A stretch of DNA of 64,000 bases, taken from positions 1-64,000 of the forward strand of contig NZ_OGTP01000022.1 of NCBI RefSeq assembly GCF_900258035.1, read 5' to 3'. Within the stretch, counting starts at the first letter, position 1. Each line of letters opens with the position of its first letter. The stretch comes from Caballeronia novacaledonica (lineage in GTDB: Bacteria; Pseudomonadota; Gammaproteobacteria; Burkholderiales; Burkholderiaceae). The notes under the pieces are model-generated. The model was not told the DNA's origin. It worked only from the letters and a program-made list of their open reading frames with translations, and made no database searches. This document shows, in pieces, positions 1-8,459 of this stretch. Position numbers and translations under genes: made by a program.

Positions 1-180
1 GGCGCGGGCACGGCGGCGGGCAATGCGATGGGCGGTCGCGGCGGCGGCCTGATCGGCGCGGCGCTAGGCGGCGGCGCGGGTGCCGCGCTGGGCGGCAATG
101 TCTCGCGTTCGAATTCGTACGCGGACGACTATAGCCGCGGTAGTCACGGCAAGCGGCATAAGCGTCATCACCACGACTGA
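1..180 (+). CDS. Glycine-zipper protein, C-terminal fragment (partial)
   Basis: The reading frame is open from base 1 and stops with TGA at 178-180, so only the last 59 residues of the protein are in the window. They begin with Gly/Ala repeats of the GxxxG type, as in glycine-zipper domains that pack in or against membranes. They end in a polar tail rich in Ser, Tyr, Arg, Lys and His, finishing HHHD. Such proteins in Burkholderiaceae are usually small exported envelope proteins, but the signal peptide would lie outside the window. The function is unknown and the family call rests on composition only. Confidence 0.6.
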   Translation, partial: GAGTAAGNAMGGRGGGLIGAALGGGAGAALGGNVSRSNSYADDYSRGSHGKRHKRHHHD

Positions 181-280
181 GCGCTTTCCATAACCGGAAG
201 ATGGCGGCGAACGCGCCGAGGCCGTGCTTTTGAGTCGCCGCTCGCGTGCCGGCGTGTCCGGCACGCGAGGTCGCGGCGCT

Positions 281-1171
281 TTATGCCTTGCCGGACTCGG
301 CGCCGATCGACCGATCCAGAAAGCTCGACAACAGCGGCGCGATTTCGTCGAGCTTGTCTTCCAGCGCGAAATGCCCGGTGTCGAAAATGTGCGTTTCCGC
401 ATCGGGAAGATCGCGCAGATACGGGTGTGCGCCCTCTTCCGGAAAAATCTTGTCGTTCTTGCCCCACACGATGATCGTCGGCGGCCGATGCTCGCGGAAG
501 AACGCCTGAAACGCCGGGTAAAGAGGCACGTTCGTCCCGTAATCGAGGAACAGATCCATCTGAATCTCGCGATTGCCCGGACGGTCGAGCAGCGCCTGAT
601 CGTGCAGCCAGTTGTCGGGGCTGATCCTCGACACATCGGAGACGCCGTCGGTGTATTGGAAGATCGTCGTGTCGAGCGTGACGAGGCCGTGCAGCGCTTC
701 GCGATTCTTCACCGATTGATCGGCCCAATACGCCTTGATCGGATTCCAGAACTCGCGAAGGCCTTCGGTATAGGCGTTGCCGTTCTGAACGATGAGGCCC
801 GCCACGCGCGCCGGGTTCTTCAGCGCGAGCCGGTAGCCCACCGGCGCGCCGTAGTCCATCACGTACATCGCGAAGCGATCGATATTCAGACGGCCCAGCA
901 ATACGTCGATCATGTCGGCGTAGCGCTGAAAGCCGTAGCTGAACGTAGCGCGATCGGGCGCATCGCTCTGACCGAAGCCGGGGTAATCGGGCGCGACGAC
1001 GCGGTACTTCTGCGCGAGGATCGGGATCAGATTTCGAAACATGTGCGACGACGTCGGGAAACCGTGAAGCAGAAGCACGACGGGGGCGTCCGTCGGGCCG
1101 GCTTCTCTGTAGAACACGTTGACGCCATCGATGGATTCGGTCTTGTATCGAACGACTGGAATCGAGGTCAT
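281..1171 (-). CDS. Alpha/beta hydrolase, haloalkane dehalogenase / epoxide hydrolase type
   Basis: A 296-residue protein with the full alpha/beta-hydrolase pattern: an oxyanion-hole HGFP at residues 36-39, a nucleophile elbow with Asp106 in MDYGAP, an acid in GKND near 240 and a catalytic His at 267 in TGHFAL. An Asp nucleophile points to dehalogenases or epoxide hydrolases rather than Ser esterases. There is no signal peptide, so it is cytoplasmic. The ATG start follows an AGGAA ribosome site. It lies 90 bases downstream of the AraC-type regulator on the same strand, which suggests shared control. The substrate cannot be read from the sequence. Confidence 0.85.
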   Translation of the reverse strand: MTSIPVVRYKTESIDGVNVFYREAGPTDAPVVLLLHGFPTSSHMFRNLIPILAQKYRVVAPDYPGFGQSDAPDRATFSYGFQRYADMIDVLLGRLNIDRFAMYVMDYGAPVGYRLALKNPARVAGLIVQNGNAYTEGLREFWNPIKAYWADQSVKNREALHGLVTLDTTIFQYTDGVSDVSRISPDNWLHDQALLDRPGNREIQMDLFLDYGTNVPLYPAFQAFFREHRPPTIIVWGKNDKIFPEEGAHPYLRDLPDAETHIFDTGHFALEDKLDEIAPLLSSFLDRSIGAESGKA

Positions 1172-1261
1172 GATGCGATTTCCTGTGAGATGGTGAATGA
1201 CTGCATGGTGCGCCGTTCGCCGTTTCGACGGAATCCTCTCGATAAAGAATGCACTGTTCTT

Positions 1262-2158
1262 CTATCGAGATGAATTGTCCTCTGGAACGATCTCGCGCGG
1301 CGTGACTCCGAGCGTGCGTTTCATCCAGTAAGCCATGTGGCTCGCGTGCGCGAAGCCGCATTCCAGCGCAATGCCGCTGACGGTCATATGGCCTTGCGCG
1401 AGCAGCCGCTTCGCCCTTTCGATGCGCTGCGCCACGACATAGCGATGAACCGGCGCGCCGAACGTCGCCCGAAACAGCACCTTGAAATGAGGCACGCTGA
1501 GTCCGGCGACTTCAGCGAGTTCGGCGAGCGTCAAGCGCGCATCGAGATGAGCGTCGATGTAATCGGTAATGCGCATGGCGAGGCGGCGCGTCAGCATCGG
1601 TGTGGATGATCGGGTGGCGAAGGCGTCGTCGGCATGGGCGAGACGCACGATCATGGCGACGCAGAGGCTTTCCGCGTAGAGCGCATCGGATGCGCGCTCG
1701 GCTTCCAGTTCCGCGCGCAACGCCCACGCGAGATGCTGAAAGCGCGCGTCGCGCCACTGGAAGCGCGGCATGATTCGCGCGCTCGCGCCGCGCGTTCCGA
1801 TCTGCGACAGCGTGCGTCGCGCGAATTCGTCGGTGAAACCGATGCGCAGGATGGTGCAATCGGCATCGTCGGCCCATTCTCCGTCGAGGCCCGCGGGAAT
1901 CACGTCCGCATCGCCCTGAGTCTGGACGCGCGACATGCGCTGCCCGTCGCAACGGCAATGCGCGGTCACCGGCGCGCCGACATGCACGCCGACGCGATGC
2001 TCGTCCATCGCCGCAACGCGATGCGCGCCCGCCGCGACAAGAACCAGCTCCGCGCCGAAGCCGGACCAGTCGAGATGCTCGCTGGAGCGTAGCCGCGTTC
2101 GCGCGGGGGGATCGATCGCATTCACGGTTTGAACCTTCGCAGAAGGGTTTTTGCGCAT
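1262..2158 (-). CDS. AraC-family transcriptional regulator
   Basis: About 298 residues. The C-terminal 100 residues form the double helix-turn-helix of AraC regulators, including TLAELAEVAGLSVPHFKVLF and the second helix pair around IALECGFAHASHMAYWMKR. The N-terminal part has the beta-rich, cupin-like composition of an effector domain. The start is uncertain: ATG at 2158 is used here, but in-frame ATGs at 2200 and 2224 are possible and none has a good ribosome site. It is divergent from the NmrA-type gene at 2291 and upstream of the alpha/beta hydrolase, so it probably controls one or both. The effector is unknown. Confidence 0.85.
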   Translation of the reverse strand: MRKNPSAKVQTVNAIDPPARTRLRSSEHLDWSGFGAELVLVAAGAHRVAAMDEHRVGVHVGAPVTAHCRCDGQRMSRVQTQGDADVIPAGLDGEWADDADCTILRIGFTDEFARRTLSQIGTRGASARIMPRFQWRDARFQHLAWALRAELEAERASDALYAESLCVAMIVRLAHADDAFATRSSTPMLTRRLAMRITDYIDAHLDARLTLAELAEVAGLSVPHFKVLFRATFGAPVHRYVVAQRIERAKRLLAQGHMTVSGIALECGFAHASHMAYWMKRTLGVTPREIVPEDNSSR

Positions 2159-2255
2159 TATGCATGCGTCTTTTTCGAACTGCTTCGAGCACGCAATCAT
2201 CCGTTCTTGCTGAGGACAATCCATTCATGCGCGACGCTCATTCGATACCGCTCTA

Positions 2256-2290
2256 CGCTCGACTCATACGAATCGGACGGGAGTCGAGCG
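2256..2290. promoter_or_regulatory. 10-bp perfect inverted repeat abutting the NmrA start codon
   Basis: CGCTCGACTC at 2256-2265 pairs perfectly with GAGTCGAGCG at 2281-2290, with a 15-base spacer. The right arm includes part of the GGGAG ribosome site and touches the ATG at 2291. It could be an operator for the AraC regulator or another repressor, or an mRNA hairpin that hides the ribosome site. The repeat is seen directly; the role is inferred. Confidence 0.5.
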
Positions 2291-3178
2291 ATGCATGTGA
2301 TCTTCGGTGCCGCAGGCAAAGCAGGACGAGCGACGGCAATGGCATTGCGGCGCGCGGCGCTGCCGGTGCGCGCGGTCGTGCGCGATGCGGCACAAGGCGA
2401 TGCGCTCGCGAAGATGGGTTGCGAGATCGCCGTCGCCGATCTGCATGACGTCGATGCGCTCAGCCGCGCACTCGACGGCGCGCATGCGGTTCAGATGCTG
2501 ATTCCGTTGCCGCGCGACGATCCCCGTCCGGCCGACACGATGCGCTCGACCATCGACATCGCGGCGCGTGCGCTCGCGGCTCATCGCGATGCGCATGTGT
2601 TGGCGCTATCCGACTACGGCGCCGAACTCGATACGGACACCGGCATCACCATGCTGTTCCATCACTTCGAAGCGGCGTTGCGCGATGCATCGGCGAAACT
2701 CACGCTGCTGCGCTCCGCGGAACATATGCAGAACTGGATGCGTGTGTTGCCGGTTGCGTTGTCGAGCGGCGTGCTGCCGAGCTTTCACGATCCCGTCGAC
2801 AAGCGCTTCCCGACGATATCCGCGGGCGATGTCGGCGTCGTGTCGGCGCGTTTGCTGAGCGAAACGTCGCACGTCGAGGGGACGCGCATCGTGAGCGTCG
2901 AAGGGCCGTCGCGTGTCAGCGCGATCGATGTGGCGCAGTCGATCTCGGATGCAAGCGGACGCCCCGTCAAGGCACTCGCGCTGCCTCGCGATCAATGGGC
3001 CGCGACGCTTGCGCGCGGCGGCCTGAGCGATCAGCACGCGCGGCTCATCATCGAACTGTTCGATGCGCACAATGCTGGTCGAATCGATGTCGAGGAAGGC
3101 GTGGGCGAGCGTGCGTTCGGGACGACGAAGTTGAGGCGTGCGGTTGAGGAGATGGTTGCGGGGATCGAGGTGAGTTGA
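2291..3178 (+). CDS. NmrA-like NAD(P)-binding reductase
   Basis: A 295-residue protein of the atypical short-chain dehydrogenase/NmrA family. The Rossmann dinucleotide motif is at the very N terminus (MHVIFGAAGKAGRATA), followed by RAVVRD, a typical NADP-discriminating region after beta-strand 2. Later blocks such as LLRSAEHMQNW and TISAGDVGVVSARLL match NAD(P)H-azoreductase/YtfG-like members. ATG at 2291 is preferred because the coenzyme motif begins there and a GGGAG site precedes it. It is divergent from the AraC regulator. It probably reduces a quinone or other small electrophile, but the substrate is not readable. Confidence 0.85.
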   Translation: MHVIFGAAGKAGRATAMALRRAALPVRAVVRDAAQGDALAKMGCEIAVADLHDVDALSRALDGAHAVQMLIPLPRDDPRPADTMRSTIDIAARALAAHRDAHVLALSDYGAELDTDTGITMLFHHFEAALRDASAKLTLLRSAEHMQNWMRVLPVALSSGVLPSFHDPVDKRFPTISAGDVGVVSARLLSETSHVEGTRIVSVEGPSRVSAIDVAQSISDASGRPVKALALPRDQWAATLARGGLSDQHARLIIELFDAHNAGRIDVEEGVGERAFGTTKLRRAVEEMVAGIEVS

Positions 3179-3204
3179 GAAGTGGCAGTGGCCTCCGCCA
3201 CTTC
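3179..3204. terminator. Hairpin between convergent NmrA and leoA genes
   Basis: GAAGTGGC at 3179-3186 and GCCACTTC at 3197-3204 form a perfect 8-bp stem with a 10-base loop. It starts right after the NmrA stop and overlaps the stop codon of the opposing leoA gene. No strong T-run follows, so a shared, weak or Rho-assisted terminator is the likeliest reading. Confidence 0.4.
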
Positions 3205-4912
3205 AGGCAGCACTCAGCATACGAAACTCCACGTCGATCGCCTTGCCGCGCTCACACCATGCACGGAATTGCGCGCGTCGCCTGGTACTCTCGGCGACAT
3301 TCTGCTCGACCGTTTCGACTTCGCCGCGCAGCGCCGTCATCTCGGGGAAGAATTGCGCTTCGAACGAGTCACCGTTGATCAGCGCGAGCAGTTCGGCGCG
3401 CTGCTGTTCAAAGTTCTCGATCATGTCCGCGAGCATTTCGCGAAACGCCTTTTCGCGCTTCATCTTGTCATAAGAGTCCCACGCCTCCAGCCCCAGGCCG
3501 ATGAGCGACAGCGCGCCATTGAGTCCTTTCGCCAGCTTGACGGCGCCCCAAGGCTTGAATTTCAGCATCTTGCCGATATCGAGTCCGACGACCTTCGCCA
3601 CGCCGACAATGCCGTCGCGTGCCGCGAGCACCGAGGCGTTATTGATCATTCCGCTCTTGATGGCGTACTGCAGCCCCTGCTTGCCGAATGCGAACATGGT
3701 CTCGTTGAAGTGATTCACTTCAGCGACGAAGCCGACCGCCATCTTGTCGACTTCCAGTCTGGCGGAACTCAGTTGCCGGTCGAAGGCGTTTTGCAGATTG
3801 GCGTTCAGCACCGCGCCGCCCGCGCCGATCTGCCGCTCGAAAAACTCCGGGAATGCCTCAAGCGTCTGCCCTCTCGCCTTCAGAATCAGATCGGAGAAGA
3901 AGCGCACGACGAATTCGCGCAAGCCGATCTGCGACTCCAGAATGCGCCGGCTGGCCGCGCCCAACTGCGTGTTCAACTGGCGGCTCATTGTCGCGAGTTG
4001 CTGGACCTCCTGGGCGATTTTGTCGTCCTGCTCCAGCGCGATGGGCAACTGCTTTCCGATCACGTCGCGAGCAATGCTTCTCTTCGTTTCGTCGACGACC
4101 GCCGCGACGCCGCCCGCCGCCGACACTTTCTTCGACGTCGCGTCCTGAAGCAACGCGATGCGCGACAGCGCGCGGAACCGGTCGAGATCCGAGAGCCAGT
4201 GTTCGGTGCCCATCTCGAACGGATCGGCCGCCACCGCCACGACGGCAAGACTCGCGGCTTCCAACTCGGTCAGCGCGATCAGGTCGCGCAGGCGGCCCGC
4301 GACATTCTCCTTCTTGATGGTCAGATTATGTCCATAGTCGCGCTCATCCTCGACGTCCGCGATGGCATCGAAGCGGCTCAGAACGAATACCGTGCGCGGC
4401 AGCAGGTTCAGCTCGCGAAACAGCCAGTTCAGGTCGTCGGCATGACTCGCCTTGATCGGATTGGCGGGATCCATGACGTAGAGGACGAGATGCGCCTCGC
4501 TCACATACTTGCGCGTCAGATCTTTGTACTTCTCGATGACATGCGTCGTCTCATTCTCCTGCTCCTTGAAGCCGAACAGTCCCGGCGTGTCGATGAGCAG
4601 GCATTCCGGCCCGGCCTGATAGACGGTCACGGCATTCGACGACTCCTCGTGACTGATCTTCATCGTCGACTTGTCGAGCTTTTCGAGCCACGCGGCCGCG
4701 ATCGCGGTCTTGCCTTCGGAGAAACCACCGATCAGCGCGATACGCAACGTGTCGTCCTGAGCGCTGCGGATCGCGTGGCCGAGCTTTGCTTTCAGAGCGG
4801 TATCGACGTCGATGCCGAACGCTTCGCCATCCGTCAGAAACTGTTCCAGTTCCCGCAGCACGTTCAGCGTTTCAGCCTGCCGTTCCTTGTGGGTTCGCAC
4901 CGTGTCTTTCAT
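3203..4912 (-). CDS. leoA: LeoA-like bacterial dynamin GTPase
   Basis: A 569-residue GTPase. The P-loop GGFSEGKT is at residues 62-69, switch-region DTPG at 108-111, and a G4-like SRFD near 179-182. The rest is a long helical stalk with heptad-like stretches (about 290-420) and a Gly/Ala/Leu-rich segment around KPWGAVKLAKGLNGALSL, as expected for membrane-binding dynamins of the LeoA/HP0731 family. The ATG at 4912 overlaps the upstream stop as ATGA with a GGAAGAGG ribosome site, so the two genes are translationally coupled. LeoA was named for enterotoxin secretion in enterotoxigenic E. coli; with LeoBC it also forms the phage-defence system called Eleos. The family is recognised from motifs; the defence role is inferred. 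Confidence 0.8.
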   Translation of the reverse strand: MKDTVRTHKERQAETLNVLRELEQFLTDGEAFGIDVDTALKAKLGHAIRSAQDDTLRIALIGGFSEGKTAIAAAWLEKLDKSTMKISHEESSNAVTVYQAGPECLLIDTPGLFGFKEQENETTHVIEKYKDLTRKYVSEAHLVLYVMDPANPIKASHADDLNWLFRELNLLPRTVFVLSRFDAIADVEDERDYGHNLTIKKENVAGRLRDLIALTELEAASLAVVAVAADPFEMGTEHWLSDLDRFRALSRIALLQDATSKKVSAAGGVAAVVDETKRSIARDVIGKQLPIALEQDDKIAQEVQQLATMSRQLNTQLGAASRRILESQIGLREFVVRFFSDLILKARGQTLEAFPEFFERQIGAGGAVLNANLQNAFDRQLSSARLEVDKMAVGFVAEVNHFNETMFAFGKQGLQYAIKSGMINNASVLAARDGIVGVAKVVGLDIGKMLKFKPWGAVKLAKGLNGALSLIGLGLEAWDSYDKMKREKAFREMLADMIENFEQQRAELLALINGDSFEAQFFPEMTALRGEVETVEQNVAESTRRRAQFRAWCERGKAIDVEFRMLSAA

Positions 4913-7152
4913 GCCACTGCCTCTTCCTTCGTGTCGTGTCGAATGCCATCGCCCGACGGGACGATCGTCTTCGAAAACCGGTTCAGGTTCGCGCACACTT
5001 CGATCATCGCGGAATTGACGTCCGCCACCTGATCGACGGATTGCTTGATCTCGGCCTTGATCGCGCTCATGCGCTCGTCCACGTTCGCGCACAATTCATC
5101 GACATTCGTCTTCATCGCGTCATGCATGGACCGCACGACTCGCTCCAGATTCTCATCGGTCGCCTTGCGCTGCTGTGCTTTTTTGAAGTCCGAGTCGACC
5201 AGCCCCCAGAGCGCCTTTGCGATGCTCACGATGATGGTCAGTCCACCAATAGCGAGCGAAATCCATCCCGCCGGGTTCCAGAACATCAGCGCGCCGCCCA
5301 CGAGGGCTGCAACGAGCGATGCGTATTGCACGCCGCTGTCGAACTGCATGACGAATTCGAATTCATGCCTGAAGCGGCCATCACCAAAGGCGCGATACGC
5401 GTTCCGAACCTCGTTGATGCGCTCGCGGAAGCGATCCAGCACGTTGGCGACATCGTCCTGAAAGCGATCCAGGTTCTCGCCGATCTGTTGCTTCAGCCGG
5501 CCTTCGAGCATGTCCTGCTCCGCGTGAATCTGACTCCTCAGGCACGATTTCAAATCGTCGTTGCCGATTCCGGCTTCAATCCTTTCATAGACGTTGACAC
5601 GCACTCGGCTTTCGAATGAGTAGACGGCGTCCGTCCCGAGGTTCTGCATGCTTCGCCCGAGCCCGCCGACCGTCAGATCGAGTTGCTGCTCGACCCGCAC
5701 CCAGTCGTCGCCGCATGCTTGCGCGAGCGGTCCGATCGTCTCTTGTTGCGCCGACATGAGCGTGTTCTCCGCTTCTTTCACGGCGAATTGAACCTTGTTG
5801 ACGTTCGCAGCGCGCATTCGCGCCTCGCAATCCTCGATCATGGAGCCGGTCAGACGGTCGACGAACGGCCGGAAGCCGGATTTCGCGAGCACGTCCTCGA
5901 CGCTGAACCTGGCGAGGAACTTCGTGCGGTTGCGCACGAGGTCCGAGCCCGGCACGAGACATTCGGAGGAGGCGAGAAATGCCGGCTGCGAGCTCAGTGC
6001 GGTGCAGCCGCGATACTTCGATCCAAGATGCTCGTGCATCGTTTCGTCGAGCGCGACGAGGCCGCCGCGTTCGCTGTCGCTCAACAATTCGGCCTTTCCA
6101 AGCGGAATCGGGTTGGCGATCCGCTTGTTGTAGATCGACCAGACTTCCGTATGATCGCCGAGTTGCGCGCGGATTTTTTCGAGCGTGCCATGTCCGTCCG
6201 CGTCGCGCGTCTGCGGCGGCGCGGCCTTGCCGGTGACATAGAAGACCGCGTGCGCCGACTGCACCGCCCCAAGAATGCTGTCGATGACTTCCGCTTCCTT
6301 GCCCTCGATGCCGGGCACGTCGAGCAACTCGAAGCGCTGGCCATTGGCTTCGAACGTATAGGCCTGCGTGTAGCGCGTGAAGTCGGAGCGGCCCGTTCCG
6401 ATGATATGTCCGTCGGCCAGAACTTCGAGCTCGGCAAGCTTCGATAGGAATTCGGCCTGCCGATCATTGCTCTCCTGAAGAGCGGCGCGCGCGGCTTCGA
6501 TATTTATCTGGCCGGCAGCGCGCTCGGCCTCATGAGTCACGGCGAGTTCGGCTTGCCGCTGAGCGGCCTCCGCGAACGCGATTTCTTCGGGCGCTTTTCG
6601 AAAGAACCGCAAGAGTTTCCGCCACAGCGATGCGGAACGCTTCTCCCTATCGACCTGCTCACGCAGGCACTGCATCTCACCTTCCAGTGTTTTCCGCTCG
6701 GCATCGCGACGCGCCTCGTTCATGAGAGCGTTCGAGCGCAAGCTGTCCAGTTGCGTCTCGTCGCGCAGGATCGACTCCTGCAGTTCGGACAGCGCGGCTT
6801 CGCTCAGCCCGTGCTCGCTTTGAAGCGCGTGAAACTTCGCGTGCTCATGAGTCTTCGTCTCTTCGCCGAGAAGGATGCGCAGCGTTTCGACGATCGTCGA
6901 TTTACCGGCGTTCGTCTCACCGTAGAACGCGATCGTGAACTTGTCCCAGCGCGCATGTTCACGCAACGATTCGATGCGCGTGACGAGTTCATCGTGAATC
7001 GGCCTGATTAACTGCTTGACTTGTTCGAGCGCTTGCGAGACGCGTTCATCGTCGTTTTCGCGGCCGAGTCGATGAAGCAGACCTTCGATATCGTTCAGCA
7101 CGGCGCGATATAGCTCGTTCCCGACTTCGCGCGTGATATTGCGATTTGCCAT
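4909..7152 (-). CDS. leoBC: LeoBC-like dynamin GTPase
   Basis: A 747-residue protein. The P-loop GETNAGKST is at residues 78-86 and DVPG at 278-281. Between them sits a long charged coiled coil (about 115-245), an unusual insertion that separates the G1 and G3 motifs. A second helical region (440-590) precedes a hydrophobic hairpin at about 611-651 that includes WNPAGWISLAIGG, probably the membrane-insertion paddle. The tail is again helical. It is the first gene of a two-gene operon with leoA. The start ATG lacks a clear ribosome site; a CATAAT hexamer lies 21-26 bases upstream as a possible -10. Size, order and partner fit LeoBC. Confidence 0.75.
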   Translation of the reverse strand: MANRNITREVGNELYRAVLNDIEGLLHRLGRENDDERVSQALEQVKQLIRPIHDELVTRIESLREHARWDKFTIAFYGETNAGKSTIVETLRILLGEETKTHEHAKFHALQSEHGLSEAALSELQESILRDETQLDSLRSNALMNEARRDAERKTLEGEMQCLREQVDREKRSASLWRKLLRFFRKAPEEIAFAEAAQRQAELAVTHEAERAAGQINIEAARAALQESNDRQAEFLSKLAELEVLADGHIIGTGRSDFTRYTQAYTFEANGQRFELLDVPGIEGKEAEVIDSILGAVQSAHAVFYVTGKAAPPQTRDADGHGTLEKIRAQLGDHTEVWSIYNKRIANPIPLGKAELLSDSERGGLVALDETMHEHLGSKYRGCTALSSQPAFLASSECLVPGSDLVRNRTKFLARFSVEDVLAKSGFRPFVDRLTGSMIEDCEARMRAANVNKVQFAVKEAENTLMSAQQETIGPLAQACGDDWVRVEQQLDLTVGGLGRSMQNLGTDAVYSFESRVRVNVYERIEAGIGNDDLKSCLRSQIHAEQDMLEGRLKQQIGENLDRFQDDVANVLDRFRERINEVRNAYRAFGDGRFRHEFEFVMQFDSGVQYASLVAALVGGALMFWNPAGWISLAIGGLTIIVSIAKALWGLVDSDFKKAQQRKATDENLERVVRSMHDAMKTNVDELCANVDERMSAIKAEIKQSVDQVADVNSAMIEVCANLNRFSKTIVPSGDGIRHDTKEEAVA

Positions 7153-7368
7153 GAATGGATCGTTTTTTGTTGATTATGCCCCGCACAGGTCTGACTCGAT
7201 CTCCTGAAGACCTGAGTGCGTTTGCATTGTCCCCCGATCCTGACTCGCACAGACTGCAATGCCCAGCGGAATGTCGCACGCGCGCGCGTCTGATTGACGC
7301 ACGTCATATCGTCTACGAAAATGACGAAAAGCAACACTTCGAAGTCGATGCACAGTGAGCTCGCGACA

Positions 7369-8376
7369 TCACATGGCGGGCTCGGAGCATCGACTGTTCC
7401 GGGTACAGCGTCGCGACTCGTCTGATTTGGCATCCATACCCGCCTTCGTACGCACACGCTCGATCCCAAAATACCCCGCAAGCGCATCGACGACATTCTC
7501 CGCCATCGCGCGACGCGTCTCCTCCGTTCCCGATCCGATATGCGGCGTGAGCACGAGCCTGCGATCGCGCATGAGCGCGTCGGGAACATGCGGCTCGTGC
7601 TCGAACACATCGAGCGCGGCGCCGGCGAGCCTGTCCGATGCAAGCGCAGCGACGAGCGCCTGTTCATCGACCACCGGACCACGCGCGATGTTCACGAGGA
7701 ACCCATCGGGGCCAAGCGCATCGATGACGCTCGCATCGACGAGATGATGCGTCGCGCGCGACAGCGGACACGTGAGGATGAGCATGTCGCAGTCCCGCGC
7801 GAGCCGGGTCACGTCGTCGTAATACGGCATATCGACCGGCTTGCGGTTAGGCCCGAAATACGCGAGCTTCGAGCCGAACGCCAGCAAACGATGTGCGATG
7901 GCCGACCCGATCGTACCCAATCCGACGATGCCGACTCTCATGCGCGAAATGGAACGCCCGAGCCGGTAGTGACCTTGCACGGGCCATTGTCCCGAGCGAA
8001 CGTAAGCATCGGCGTTCACGAAGTCGCGCGTGAGGGCCAGCGCCAGTCCGACAGCCGCATTCGACACATCTTCCGCCAGAATATGCGACGTGTTCTCGAT
8101 GCGAATCCCGCGCGCACGCGTCGCGCCGATATCCACGTTATCCAGCCCCGCGCTATAGCTCGAAATGATTTCGAGCGCGGGAAGCATGTCGAGGAAAGCC
8201 GCATCGATCTTCGTCTTGCGCAGCGCGATGCCGCGCACCTTGCTTCCGTGTTCCTTCAGAAACGCCTTCGCGGCCCCGGGCTCTCCCGGCAGATCGAGCA
8301 CGTTGAAAAGCGCTCTCAGTTCCGCATGAGTCCATTCGGGCAGTTCTGCCGCGTTGAGAATGATCGGCTTGGTCAT
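7369..8376 (-). CDS. D-isomer-specific 2-hydroxyacid dehydrogenase
   Basis: A 335-residue NAD(P)-dependent dehydrogenase that interconverts 2-oxo and D-2-hydroxy acids. The substrate domain contains SSYSAGLDNVD and the coenzyme domain has GLGTIG in RVGIVGLGTIGSAIAHRL. Catalytic signatures follow: an Arg in NIARGPVVDE, a Glu in DVFEHEP and a His in LTPHIGSGT. Asn-Arg (FGPNRK) at the end of the second strand suggests NADP preference, as in GhrB/HPR-like members. It lies 83 bases downstream of the MFS carrier on the same strand, so import and reduction or oxidation of a hydroxyacid may be linked. The last 25 residues are Arg/Ser-rich and look unconserved. Confidence 0.9.
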   Translation of the reverse strand: MTKPIILNAAELPEWTHAELRALFNVLDLPGEPGAAKAFLKEHGSKVRGIALRKTKIDAAFLDMLPALEIISSYSAGLDNVDIGATRARGIRIENTSHILAEDVSNAAVGLALALTRDFVNADAYVRSGQWPVQGHYRLGRSISRMRVGIVGLGTIGSAIAHRLLAFGSKLAYFGPNRKPVDMPYYDDVTRLARDCDMLILTCPLSRATHHLVDASVIDALGPDGFLVNIARGPVVDEQALVAALASDRLAGAALDVFEHEPHVPDALMRDRRLVLTPHIGSGTEETRRAMAENVVDALAGYFGIERVRTKAGMDAKSDESRRCTRNSRCSEPAM

Positions 8377-8459
8377 GATTCGAATTCGATGATGATCGCC
8401 CGGCGCGCACGGGTCGCGTCAGGCTCGTTGTGCAAGATGCAGGGCGCGGCGTCGGCGAT

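Noticed and set aside
168-1361. Long minus-strand open frame overlapping the alpha/beta hydrolase
   Set aside because: Arg/Ser/His-rich translation without motifs; a shadow of the real gene in high-GC DNA.
3182-5032. Plus-strand open frame of 616 codons across leoA
   Set aside because: It is antisense to a protein with intact GTPase motifs and shows only basic, repetitive composition.
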